This document shows positions 48,255 to 57,342 of a DNA stretch of 64,000 nt, one piece after another. Under the pieces are notes generated by a model, which saw only the letters and a program-made list of their open reading frames with translations, was not told the origin of the DNA and made no database searches. This DNA is from Piscinibacter aquaticus. GTDB lineage: Bacteria; Pseudomonadota; Gammaproteobacteria; Burkholderiales; Burkholderiaceae_C. The stretch lies in the NCBI GenBank assembly GCA_007994965.1, contig VOPW01000001.1:2046001-2110000 (forward strand). Direction: 5' to 3'. A program made the position numbers and the translations under genes. Within the stretch, counting starts at the first letter, position 1; each line of letters begins with the position of its first letter.

Positions 48255-49427
48255 TCAGACCGGCGGCCGCAAGGCCGAGGCGGCGCGCGCCGGCGCGCTG
48301 GCCGCCGGTGCAGCGCCGCTGCCGACCTCGACCACCGTCAGCGGCAGTCCGTCGCCGCGCATCAACCGGGCACGGCCGGCGGTGACGACCAGATCACCCT
48401 GCGCGAGGCCTTCGAGGATCTCGACGCGGCCAGGCAGCCGCAGGCCGATGCGCGCTTCCAGCCGTTGCGAGACCTTGCCCGAGGGGCCATCGGCCACCTT
48501 GATCAGGTACTGCTTGCCGCCCTGCGGCACCAGCGCTTCCTCCGGCACCACGACAGCCTGCTCGCGCACCGCGAACACCGTGCGCGCCCGCGCGAACATG
48601 CCGGCCTTCAGCTCACCCTTCGGATTCGGCAGGCGCGCGCGCACGAGCAGCGCACGCCCTTGCGCGTCGACCTGCGAATCCACCGCGTCGATGCGGCCCT
48701 GAAAGCTGCGGCCCGGCAGCGCATCGACCTGCACGTCGACCGGCTGGCCGGCCTTCAGCCGCGCGAGGTAGCGCTCGGGCAGGCGGAAATCGACCGACAT
48801 CGACGACGCATCCTCGATGTTGACGAGGTCCGCGCCGTCCTTGACGTAGTCCCCGAGGTTGATGGCGGCAATCCCCGCCACGCCGTCGAACGGCGCGACG
48901 ATGCGCATGCGCTCGACCTGGGCGCGCGCCAGCGCCACCTGCGCCTCGGCCACTTCGAGTGCCGCGGCGCTCTGGTCCACCGCACTGGCGCTGACGAAGT
49001 TCTGCGCCAGCAGTTCGCGGTTGCGCTGCAGGTTGGTACGCGCGATGCTCGCCTGCGCCTGGGCCTGCTGCAGTTGCGCGCGCGGCAGCGTGTCATCGAG
49101 TTGCACCAGCAGCTGGCCGCGGCGCACGCGCTGCCCGTCCTTGAAGCCGAGCCGCGCCACGCGGCCGGCCACCTCGGGGCGCAGCATCACGCCCTGCTTC
49201 GAGCGCAGCGAGCCCACGGCAACGGCGTCGTCCTCGAGGCGCAGCACGGTGGCGCGGGCCACCTCCACTGCGGCCAAGCCGCCCGGGTTCGTTGCGGCCG
49301 GGGCGGAGGCAGCGGCACCCGCCTTCTGCACGCTGCCGGCTTCTGGCAGATTGTGCTGATACCACCGGGCAGCGCTGCCCGCGGCAGCAATGCCGACCAC
49401 GGCGACGACGGTGTGCAGGGTCTTCAA
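48255..49427 (-). CDS. RND periplasmic adaptor protein
   Basis: This unbroken 390-aa membrane-fusion protein carries substrates from the RND pump to an outer-membrane channel. The N-terminal anchor is MKTLHTVVAVVGIAAAGSAA. The lipoyl half-motifs are LRPEVAGRVARLGFKDGQRV and RIVAPFDGVAGIAAINLGDY, flanking a coiled-coil hairpin (AQAQASIARTNLQRNRELLA to AALEVAEAQVALARAQVERM). A beta-barrel and membrane-proximal domain follow, ending in an Ala/Pro-rich tail. It is the first gene of the efflux operon, whose promoter region contains the inverted repeat at 49450. Confidence 0.92.
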   Translation of the reverse strand: MKTLHTVVAVVGIAAAGSAARWYQHNLPEAGSVQKAGAAASAPAATNPGGLAAVEVARATVLRLEDDAVAVGSLRSKQGVMLRPEVAGRVARLGFKDGQRVRRGQLLVQLDDTLPRAQLQQAQAQASIARTNLQRNRELLAQNFVSASAVDQSAAALEVAEAQVALARAQVERMRIVAPFDGVAGIAAINLGDYVKDGADLVNIEDASSMSVDFRLPERYLARLKAGQPVDVQVDALPGRSFQGRIDAVDSQVDAQGRALLVRARLPNPKGELKAGMFARARTVFAVREQAVVVPEEALVPQGGKQYLIKVADGPSGKVSQRLEARIGLRLPGRVEILEGLAQGDLVVTAGRARLMRGDGLPLTVVEVGSGAAPAASAPARAASALRPPV

Positions 49428-49449
49428 GTCAGAGCTCTCGTTGTTCAGC

Positions 49450-49467
49450 GTGAACTGTATCGTTCAC
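49450..49467. promoter_or_regulatory. Palindromic operator upstream of the RND operon
   Basis: GTGAAC-TGTATC-GTTCAC is a perfect 6+6 inverted repeat 22 bp before the adaptor start. Spacing and sequence resemble operators of TetR/AcrR-type repressors of RND pumps. No tetR gene lies in the window, so the repressor, if any, is encoded elsewhere. Confidence 0.6.
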
Positions 49468-49503
49468 TTCACGAACCCGTGGTTCCGTCAACCAATCGGA
49501 ACT

Positions 49504-49964
49504 TCAGCCGATCGACGCCACACCGCGATTGGCCAGCGCGTCCGCGCGTTCGTTGCCAGGGTCACCCGCATGGCCCTTCACCCAGCGCCACTGCACGTGG
49601 TGCAGGTGGCGCAGCGCATCGAGGCGCTGCCACAGTTCGGCGTTCTTGACCGGCTTGCGGTCGGCGGTCTTCCAGCCGCGCTGCTGCCAGCCATGGATCC
49701 ATTCGGTGATGCCCTTGCGCACATATTCGCTGTCGGTGTGAACCGTGACATCGCAGGTTCGCTTCAGCGAGGCGAGCGCCTCGATCACCGCGGTGAGTTC
49801 CATGCGGTTGTTGGTGGTCATCGCCTCGCCGCCGAACAGTTCCTTCTCGTGCTCGCCGGTGCGCAACCACGCACCCCAGCCACCGGGCCCCGGGTTCCCT
49901 TGCACGCGCCATCGGTATAGATGATCACGTGCGGCCGCTGGATGGCCGTCTTCGCTTCACTCAT
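49504..49964 (-). CDS. rnhA: Ribonuclease HI (one frameshift)
   Basis: RNase HI cuts RNA in RNA-DNA hybrids. After repair, 153 aa. The first catalytic Asp is in [20 protein letters not shown], the Glu in [20 protein letters not shown], the next Asp in [20 protein letters not shown], and the last Asp in [20 protein letters not shown]. The frame breaks near 49897 in AAGGGAACCC, where one base is missing. The start [11 protein letters not shown] overlaps the methyltransferase stop by 4 bp, so the two are cotranscribed. This pairing next to gloB is common in beta-proteobacteria. Confidence 0.95.
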
Positions 49965-50771
49965 GCACTCTCTTCCTCGCGCTCGCGGCGCTTGTGCGTG
50001 GCCACCACGGCAGCGGCCTTGGTGCGCCGGCGCTGGTCGCGCGCCGGCCGACGAGGCGCATGCCGCGCACCCGCTTGACGGCCACCACGAAGTAGGCGGC
50101 GCCGAACACGGGCCACCAGCGCTCGCCGTGAACGTCCATCCACTCGCAGCGCTGCAGCCAGCGCTCGGACTCCACCGGCAACCTGTAGCAGCCGAAGCGG
50201 CCCGATTCGACTTCGAAGCTCAGCAACTGGAGCCAGTCGCGCAGCCGCCGGTAGCCGAGAAACTCGCCGCTGGGCGGCAGGAACAGCGGCTTCTTCTTCC
50301 CGAGACCGATGCCGCGGCTCAGGCGACCGAGCTTCTGCCGCAGCCCCACAGGCTGGCCGGGTTGAAGCCGACCACCACGACGCGCCCTTCCGGCCTCAGC
50401 ACGCGCTCGACCTCGCGCAGCGTCTGGTGAGGATCGTGCGCCATCTCCAGCGTGTGAGGCAGCACCACGAGATCGAGGCTCGCAGTGTCGAAAGGCAGCG
50501 CGTCGTAGTCGAGATGCAGCGCGACAGCCGCGCGCGGCATCGCCGTATCGTCATCGCAGGTGCCGCTGTTCTCGTCGCAGGCCACCCAGCGGTGCGGCAT
50601 GCGGTTGCTGCGCAGCGCATCGAGTTCGGGCAGGCCCACCTGCAGCGCGTGAAAGCCGAACACATCGGCCACCGCGAGGTCGAGATGGTGCTGTTCCCAT
50701 GCGAGCAGATAGCGTCCTGCCGGCGTGGCGAGCCACTGGGCCAAACCTATAATTCGCTCGCTTTGCGCCAT
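49961..50771 (-). CDS. SAM-dependent class I methyltransferase (two frameshifts)
   Basis: About 269 aa. It is a type-11 methyltransferase-like protein: the N-terminal part reads WLATPAGRYLLAWEQHHLDL, then FGFHALQVGLPELDALRSNR and LPFDTASLDLVVLPHTLEMA (the post-I/IV region) and LREVERVLRPEGRVVVVGFN. The classic GxGxG SAM loop is not obvious; this is typical of the branch encoded beside rnhA and gloB. Breaks lie near 50340 and 50040; the C-terminus is a basic tail ([18 protein letters not shown]). The start codon interlocks with that of divergent gloB at CCATGG. The substrate is unknown. Confidence 0.85.
50748..50753 (+). promoter_or_regulatory. TATAAT -10 box upstream of gloB
   Basis: A consensus TATAAT lies 17-22 bp before the gloB start, inside the first codons of the divergent methyltransferase gene. 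The transcript would have a leader of only about ten bases and no clear Shine-Dalgarno sequence. No good -35 hexamer is seen at the usual spacing. Confidence 0.55.
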
Positions 50772-51540
50772 GGAACTGATTGCCCTGCCCGCCTTTGCCG
50801 ACAACTACATCTGGATGCTTCATGACGGCACCGATGCGGTGGTCGTCGACCCGGGTGAAGCGGCGCCCGTGCTGTCGGCACTCGACGAGCGGCAACTGGC
50901 GCTGGCGGCCATTCTAGTGACCCATCACCACGGCGACCATGTCGGCGGCGTCGACGCGCTGCGCAGCCGGCTGAAGGGGCCGGTCTACGGCCCGAAGCGC
51001 GAGCGCATCCCCGAGCCCTTCGTCGCGCTGTCCGGTGGCGACGCGGTCGACGTGCTCGGCCTGCGCTTCGAGGTGATCGATGTGCCGGGGCACACCGCTG
51101 GCCACATCGCCTACTTCCAGGCCGGCGGCGTTGCGGCGCCGATCCTGTTCTGCGGCGACACGCTGTTCTCCGGCGGCTGCGGGCGGCTGTTCGAAGGCAC
51201 GCCCGCGCAGATGCATGCCTCGCTCGAGCGCCTGTCCTCATTGCCCGGCCACACCCGCGTGTGCTGTGCACACGAGTACACGCTGTCCAACCTGAAGTTC
51301 GCTCGCGTCGTCGAGCCCGGCAATGCCGAACTCGCCCACTACGGCCAGCAGTGCGACGCATTGCGCGCGGCGGGCCAGCCGACCCTGCCTTCGACCATCG
51401 CCGTCGAACGCGCCATCAACCCTTTCCTGCGCTGCGGCGAAGCCGAGGTGATCGCTTCAGCGCGCGCGCAGGGCGCACCCGGCATCGACGGCACCGACGT
51501 GTTCGCGACGCTGCGCCGCTGGAAGAACGAGTTCCGATGA
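50770..51540 (+). CDS. gloB: Hydroxyacylglutathione hydrolase (glyoxalase II)
   Basis: GloB hydrolyses S-lactoylglutathione to lactate and glutathione. The unbroken 256-aa MBL-fold protein has the metal motif ILVTHHHGDHVGGVDAL, the His in IDVPGHTAGHIAYF, the Asp in LFCGDTLFSGGCGRLFEGTP, and the glutathione-binding C-terminal region CAHEYTLSNLKFARVVEP and INPFLRCGEAEVIASA. Its stop overlaps mltD by 4 bp. Its start interlocks with the methyltransferase start. Confidence 0.96.
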   Translation: MELIALPAFADNYIWMLHDGTDAVVVDPGEAAPVLSALDERQLALAAILVTHHHGDHVGGVDALRSRLKGPVYGPKRERIPEPFVALSGGDAVDVLGLRFEVIDVPGHTAGHIAYFQAGGVAAPILFCGDTLFSGGCGRLFEGTPAQMHASLERLSSLPGHTRVCCAHEYTLSNLKFARVVEPGNAELAHYGQQCDALRAAGQPTLPSTIAVERAINPFLRCGEAEVIASARAQGAPGIDGTDVFATLRRWKNEFR

Positions 51541-53134
51541 TCCGACTCCGACCCGCGGCAGCGTCCGCCCTGCTCTGGCTGATGCTGTCCGTGCTGGCCG
51601 GCTGCGCGACGACGCCTGCGCTCGATCCGGCCGGCAGCGGCCCGCTCGAGACACCCGCGCCCGCCACGGCCAGCCCCTCCCGCAGCGGCAGCTTCGGCGC
51701 CCGCGGGCGCTCCCCGCTGCGCCGGCCGCCGCCGCTGCAGCTGCCGAAACGCCGCCCCCGGTGCCCGAGGCGGTGGACCCGCTGCGCCCCGAGGTGCCGC
51801 TGAACCTGGACGATCGCAGTGCACAGGCCGACCTGTGGCAGCGCGTGCGTGACGGGTTCGGCATGTCCGATCTCGACGGCGAGCTGGTGCGCAACCGCGA
51901 GCGCTGGTATGCCGAACGGCCCGACTATGTGCAGCGCATGACCGAGCGCGGCAGCCGCTATCTGTTCCACATCGTCGAGGAAGTCGAGAAGCGCGGCCTG
52001 CCCACCGAGCTGGCGCTGCTGCCCTTCATCGAGAGTGCCTTCAACCCGGTGGCGCTGTCGTCGGCCAAGGCCTCGGGCATCTGGCAGTTCATGCCGGCGA
52101 CGGGGCGTGATTTCGACCTGCGCCAGAACCTCTTCCGCGACGACCGCCGCGACGTGCTCGCCTCCACCCGCGCTGCGCTCGACTACCTCGAGCGGCTGCA
52201 CGGCATGTTCGGCGACTGGCACCTCGCACTGGCCGCCTACAACTGGGGTGAAGGCAACGTGCAGCGCGCGATCGCGAAGAACCGCCGAGCCGGCCTGGGT
52301 ACGGGTTACGAAGACCTGCGCATGCCCGCCGAGACACGCTGGTACGTGCCCAAGCTGCAGGCGGTGAAGAACATCGTCGCGCGGCCGGCCGATTTCGGCC
52401 TCGCGCTGCCAGCGGTGGCCAACCACCCGTACTTCCTCGCCGTGGGCATCGACCGCGACATCGATGTCGCGCTGGCCGCCCGGCTGGCGCAATTGCCGCT
52501 CGACGAGTTCAAGGCACTGAACCCGCAACTCAACAAGCCGGTGATCCTCGCCGCCGGCACCCGCAGGTGCTGCTGCCCTACGACAACGCCAACCACTTCG
52601 TGCGCGACCTGCCCCAACACCGCGGCCGGCTGGCGAGCTGGACGGCCTGGGTGGCGCCGAAGACGCTCAAGCCCGCCGAGGCCGCGCGCCCGGGTCGGCA
52701 TGGACGAGGACGACCTGCGCGAGGTCAACAAGATCCCGCCGCGCATGCTGATCAAGGCCGGCTCCACGCTGCTCGTGCCGCGCAGCGCAGCGTGAGTCCG
52801 ATGTCTCGCCGCACCGGCCGACAACGCCAGCATGCTGCTTGCACCCGAGGGACCGGCGCTGCGCCGGGTGTCGCTGAAGGCCGGCAAACGCGACAGCGTG
52901 GCCAGCGTGGCAAAGCGTTATCGCGTCAGCGCTGCACAGGTGGCCGAGTGGAACGGCGTCAGCGCCGGATCGAGTTTCCGGCCGGGCCAGTCGATCATCG
53001 TCTACGTGGCCCACCGGCCGACGCAGGCCAAGGCTGCGGCCACCAAGACCGGCAAGGGCACGAAGAGCGCGCGGCCGCAGGGCGGCAGCTCGAAGAAGGC
53101 CACCGCCGCGCCGAAGAAGCGCGCCCGCAAGTAG
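51537..53134 (+). CDS. mltD: Membrane-bound lytic murein transglycosylase MltD with LysM domains (about five frameshifts)
   Basis: MltD cleaves peptidoglycan glycan chains. A lipobox (LSVLAGCATTP) ends the signal peptide. The SLT domain has the catalytic Glu in LALLPFIESAFNPVALSSAK, then SGIWQFMPATGRDFDL and LALAAYNWGEGNVQRAIAKN. At least two LysM repeats follow (EVNKIPPRMLIKAGSTLLVP and VASVAKRYRVSAAQVAEWNG), with a Lys/Arg-rich tail. Breaks fall near 51740, 52562, 52685, 52793 and 52815. The TGA at 52793 is probably not the real end: the text after it, with two compensating changes, restores a second LysM domain. Corrected length is about 532 aa. It overlaps gloB by 4 bp. Confidence 0.88.
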
Positions 53135-53146
53135 CGCGCGTGGGGC

Positions 53147-53734
53147 TCAGCGCCGATCGCTCAGTGCGTGGGCGATGGTGCCGAGGTCGACGTACTCGAG
53201 TTCGCTGCCGATCGGCACGCCGCGCGCCAGCCGCGTCACCTTCAGTCCGCGCGCCTTCAGCGCCTCGCCAATCACGTGCGCCGTGGCTTCCCCTTCGGCG
53301 GTGAAGTTGGTCGCGACGATCACCTCCTCGGTGACACCGTCGCCGGCGCGCTGCAGCAGTTCGCCGACGCCGATGTCGCGCGCGCCCAGGCCGTCGAGCG
53401 GGCTGATGCGGCCCATCAGCACGAAGTACAGGCCACGGTAGCTGCCGGTGCGCTCGAGTGCGGCCCGGTCGGCCGGCGACTCGACCACGCACAGCAGTCG
53501 CGCATCACGCTGGGGGTCCAGGCAGATGTCGCACACCGGCGCCTCGGTGAAGGTGTGGCAGCGCTCGCAGTGGCGCACGCTGGTGCTGGCCGCCTGCAGA
53601 GCCTGCGCGAGGCGCTGCGCGCCTTCACGGTCGTGCTGCAGCAGGTGGAAGGCGAGCCGCTGCGCCGACTTCGCGCCGATGCCGGGCAGCCGGCGCAGCG
53701 AGTCGATCAGCGCAGCCAACGAGCCTTCAGCCAC
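53147..53734 (-). CDS. recR: Recombination protein RecR
   Basis: RecR works with RecF and RecO to load RecA at gaps. The unbroken 195-aa protein has the helix-hairpin-helix [20 protein letters not shown], the zinc finger [16 protein letters not shown], and the Toprim domain [20 protein letters not shown] with [20 protein letters not shown]. It is the third gene of the conserved dnaX-ybaB-recR group, though a structured repeat separates it from ybaB. Confidence 0.96.
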   Translation of the reverse strand: MAEGSLAALIDSLRRLPGIGAKSAQRLAFHLLQHDREGAQRLAQALQAASTSVRHCERCHTFTEAPVCDICLDPQRDARLLCVVESPADRAALERTGSYRGLYFVLMGRISPLDGLGARDIGVGELLQRAGDGVTEEVIVATNFTAEGEATAHVIGEALKARGLKVTRLARGVPIGSELEYVDLGTIAHALSDRR

Positions 53735-53758
53735 GGCACGGATCCAAGCAGTCGCCGC

Positions 53759-53814
53759 GGGTCCGGCTTCGCCGGCCCGCTGGCGACGCCCCCTGGGGGA
53801 GCGCGCGAGCGCTC
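53759..53814. repeat. Compound palindromic element between ybaB and recR
   Basis: Three hairpins stand in a row: CCGGC-TTC-GCCGG (53763-53775), the palindrome CCCCCTGGGGG, and GAGCGC-GCGA-GCGCTC (53799-53814) with a GNRA-type loop. It resembles dispersed REP-like elements of Burkholderiales and shares the CCCCC/GGGGG core with the element near 43.9 kb. Confidence 0.5.
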
Positions 53815-53827
53815 CGGGTGGGAACCA

Positions 53828-54152
53828 TCAGAACGGGAACTTCATGCCGGGGGCAGCGGCATCCCGGCGGTGAGCTTGCCCATCTTCTCCTGGCTGACCT
53901 GCTCGGCACGGCGGATGGCATCGTTGAAGGCCGCGGCCACCAGGTCTTCCAGCATGTCCTTGTCGTCGGCGAGCAGGCTGGGGTCGATGGCGACGCGCTT
54001 GACGTCGTGCTTGCAGGTCATCGTCACCTTCACCAGGCCGGCGCCGGACTGGCCTCGACCTCGATCAGCGCGAGTTCCTCCTGCGCCTTCTTCAGGTTGT
54101 CCTGCATCGCCTGGGCCTGCTTCATCAGGCCGGCCAGCTGGTTCTTCATCAT
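53828..54152 (-). CDS. ybaB: YbaB/EbfC nucleoid-associated protein (two frameshifts)
   Basis: YbaB binds DNA as a dimer. The start is [20 protein letters not shown], followed by [14 protein letters not shown] break near 54053 leads to [20 protein letters not shown], then [21 protein letters not shown] second break near 53853, with one missing G in CCCCCGGCATG, hides the family ending GMKFPF; repaired, the stop is at 53828. Corrected length is about 108 aa. It lies 19 bp after dnaX in the conserved dnaX-ybaB-recR group. Confidence 0.93.
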
Positions 54153-54171
54153 GGTGGGAGCTCCTTGAACA

Positions 54172-55960
54172 TCAATGCGGCTTGACCGAGCCGGGCACGA
54201 TGCGCGCGGTCTTGTACTGCGCCATCAGGGCCTGCACCAGCGGGTCGTCGTGAATGATCTGCTCGGCCTCGGCCGGCGGGCGCGCGTTCGGCGGCATCGC
54301 GGCGTGCCGGCGAATCCTCGGCCACGCCGGCCTCGACCTGCAGTTGCACCGGCTGGCCGAGTACCTGCACGAGTGCGGCCTGCAGCTTGTCGATGTTGGC
54401 GCTGCTGCGCAGCGTCTCGCGCTCGACGCGCAGCGTGACGCGCAGCGGTTGCGACCCTGCATCGAAGCCGGTGCACTCGGCCTGCATCGCCAGTTCGCGC
54501 ACCAGCGCGCCGATGCTGCCGGCCTGGACCATCTGCGTGGTCAGCGCCGCCCAGCGGTCGCCCAGCGCCGTGGTGGCCACGGGCGTCGCGGCGGCCCGTG
54601 GCGCCGCTGCGGTGGCCGCAACCGGTGCAGGCGACGCATCGATCGGCGCGGACTCGGCCTCATCGGGCGCATCGACCCAGGGCGGCGGCTCGGGCGAGCG
54701 CGCCACCGGCGCTGCGGCCGGCACGCGCGCCACCGGCGGGCGGGCACCCGCAAGGCCGGTGCCGCTGCCACCGTGGCCGGTTGCGCCGCCACTGCGTTGC
54801 GCACCGCCGGTGCGGGCTGAGGGGCCGGGGCCGGCGGTGCGGCGCGCGCCGGTTGGCCCGAACCCGCCGGGCGGAACGCCAGCATGCGCAGCAGCACCAT
54901 CACCAGGCCGCTGTACTCGTCGGGCGCCAGTGCCAGCTCGCCGCGGCCGTGCACCACGATGCTGTAGAGCAGTTGCGTCTCGTCGGCCGGCAGGGCCGCA
55001 GCAAGCCGCTCGGCAGTGGGAGCGTCCGGATCGTTGGCATCGAGCGCACCGGGCACCGCCTGCTGCACCGCCATCTGCTGCAGCAGCGCGGCCATCTCCT
55101 CGAGCGTGCCGGCGGCCGACAGGCCCAGCGAGCGCAGCCCGTCGACGCCGGCGATCACCGCGGCGCCATCGCCCGCCGTCAGCGCCTCGACCAGCCGCAC
55201 CGCGTGGCCGCGGTCGACCGCCCCGAGCATCTGGCGCACGCCGGCCTCGGCCAGCGCGCCGGCGCCGAAGGCGATCGCCTGGTCGGTCAACGAGAGTGCG
55301 TCGCGCATCGAACCCCGCGCCGCGCGCGAGCAGGCGCAGCGCACCCGGTTCGGCGGCGATGCCTTCCTCGGCCAGCACCGCGCCGAGATGCTCCTGCACC
55401 GTCTGCGGTGCCATCGGCCGCAGATTGAACTGCAGGCAACGCGACAGCACGGTCGGCGGCACCTTCTGCGGATCGGTGGTGGCCAGCACGAACTTGAGGT
55501 ACTCCGGCGGCTCCTCCAGCGTCTTGAGCATCGCGTTGAACGCGGTGTTCGAGAGCATGTGCACTTCGTCGATCATGTAGACCTTGAAGCGGCCGAGCAC
55601 CGGCTTGTAGACGGCCCGGTCGAGGAGCTGCGAGATCTCCTCGACGCCACGGTTGGAGGCCGCATCGAGTTCGACGTAATCCACGAAGCGGCCGGCATCG
55701 ATCTCGCGGCAGGCATCGCACACACCGCAGGGCTGAGCGGTGATGCCGCCCTGGCCATCGCTGCCCGTGCAGTTCAGCGACTTGGCGAGGATGCGCGAGA
55801 CGGTGGTCTTGCCCACGCCGCGCGTGCCGGTGAACAGGTAGGCGTGGTGCAGCCGCTGCTGCGTGAGCGCATTCGACAGCGCCTGCACGACATGCTCCTG
55901 CCCGACCATCGCCTCGAAGCTGCGTGGCCGGTACTTGCGGGCGAGCACCGGGTAACTCAT
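54172..55960 (-). CDS. dnaX: DNA polymerase III subunits gamma/tau, DnaX (about three frameshifts)
   Basis: DnaX is the clamp-loader ATPase. The N-terminus is [20 protein letters not shown]. Walker A is [20 protein letters not shown], the zinc Cys are in [20 protein letters not shown], Walker B is [19 protein letters not shown] and the sensor is [20 protein letters not shown]. After a break near 55318 comes [17 protein letters not shown] long Pro/Ala-rich linker separates the C-terminal tau part ([15 protein letters not shown] region with [20 protein letters not shown]). Further breaks lie near 54740 and 54310. Corrected length is about 596 aa. No clear slippery A6G site for gamma formation is seen. 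Confidence 0.94.
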
Positions 55961-56034
55961 GCGGATGATTCTACGGGCCGGGGGCGCACCGACCGGCCCG
56001 GAGCACCCCACGCGCTGACCGATAATCCCGGCCC

Positions 56035-57173
56035 ATGACCGACGCCGCCCGCCCCGCTTCCCCCGCCGACACGAGCAGCACGCTCAGCTACGAACAGGCC
56101 GGCGTCAACTACGAGCTGATCGACCCGCTGAAGGTGGCCGCGCAGCGCGCCGCCGCCGCGACCGCCGCCAACCTCGCGCCGCATGGCTTCGCCGAAGTGG
56201 CGGCCTCGCGCGGAGAATCGGCCTACGTGGTCGACGTCGGGCCGTTCTACCTCGCCAGCATCGTCGAGTGCCTCGGCTCCAAGGCGCTGGTGGCCGACGA
56301 GATGAAGGCGCTGACCGGCCGCAGCTTCTACGACGCGATCGCGCAGGACACGATCGCCATGGCGATCAACGACCTGATCACCGTCGGCGCGACCCCGCTG
56401 GTGGTGCAGGCCTACTGGGCGGCCGGCGGCAGCGACTGGTTCGGCGATGCGCAGCGCGCCCAGGCGCTGGTGGCCGGCTGGAAGAAGGCCTGCGACACCT
56501 GCGGCGTGGCCTGGGGTGGCGGCGAGACGCCGGCGCTGGCCGGCATCGTCGAGGCCGGCCGCATCGATCTGGCGGCGAGTTGCACCGGCATCGTCAACCC
56601 GAAGACAAGGCTGTCGCTCGGTGATGCGCTTGGTGCCGGCGATGCCATCGTGCTGCTCGCGTCCAGCGGTATCCATGCCAACGGCCTGAGCCTGGCGCGC
56701 AAGCTGGTCGAGCGACTGCCGCAAGGCTATCTCACCGAGGTGGCGCCGGGGCTGAGCTACGGCGAAGCGCTGCTCGCGCCGACGGTGCTCTATTCCCCCG
56801 GTGACCGAGGCGCTGGCCCAGGCCGGCATCGTGCCGCACTACTGCGCCAACATCACCGGCCACGGCTGGCGCAAGCTGCTGCGCCATCCGGCCACGCTGA
56901 CCTACCGCATCCACGCCGTGCCGCCGGTGCCGTCGGTGCTGAAGTTCATCCAGCAGCACGCCCGGCAGGACGACCACGAGGCCTACGGTACGCTGAACAT
57001 GGGCGCGGGCTTCGCGCTCTTCGTCGCCGCCGACCAGGCACAGCGCTGCGTGGAGATCGCGCAGGCGCAGGGCGTCGCCGCGATGGTGGCCGGCCGCGTC
57101 GAGGCCGGCCCGAAGCGGCTGGTCGTCGAGCCGCTCGGCCTCGAGTGGGGACGACGCGCTGCAGCTGCGCTGA
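56035..57173 (+). CDS. PurM-like (AIR synthase-related) protein (two frameshifts)
   Basis: A PurM-superfamily protein of about 379 aa. The start of the fold reads LSYEQAGVNYELIDPLKVAA; the ligand region is ALVADEMKALTGRSFYDAIA, then NDLITVGATPLVVQAYWAAG, WGGGETPALAGIVEAGRIDL and LLASSGIHANGLSLARKLVE, with ITGHGWRKLLRHPATLTYRI near the end. The DGVGTK motif of ordinary PurM, near residue 75, is here ECLGSKALVAD, so it is a divergent paralogue whose reaction may differ. Breaks lie near 56800 and 57150; the second hides the ending DDALQLR. It is divergent from dnaX. A true phosphoribosylformylglycinamidine cyclo-ligase role is possible but not assured. Confidence 0.8.
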
Positions 57174-57218
57174 GGCGCGTCATGCGCAGGGGCATCGCGC
57201 CCCTCGCCTACAATGCAC

Positions 57219-57319
57219 GCCGACGGGCCTCCCGCATGGGAGCGCGCCCAACCGGGTCAGGTGGGGAACCAAGCAGCCCTAAGCGTTGCAACCAGTGCCG
57301 GGGTAAGGCTCGTCACCCA
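57219..57319 (+). ncRNA. ffs: Signal recognition particle 4.5S RNA
   Basis: The conserved SRP apical domain is present as GGTCAGGTGGGGAACCAAGC followed by AGCCCTAAG, with the partner strand CCAGTGCCGGGGTAAGG. The ends pair: GACGGGCCT (57222-57230) with AGGCTCGTC (57306-57314). A -10-like TACAAT lies at 57209-57214, just before the predicted 5' end. A hairpin CACTCC-TGCCC-GGAGTG (57318-57334) follows and may be the terminator, although no T-run follows it. Exact ends are uncertain by a few bases. Confidence 0.93.
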
Positions 57320-57342
57320 CTCCTGCCCGGAGTGCCCCGATT

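Noticed and set aside
53759..53814. A CRISPR repeat
   Set aside because: A single compound palindrome without spacers or repeats at regular spacing; no cas genes.
54172..55960. Programmed frameshift in dnaX giving gamma and tau
   Set aside because: The breaks are not at a slippery A-rich site and match the random single-base error pattern elsewhere in the window.
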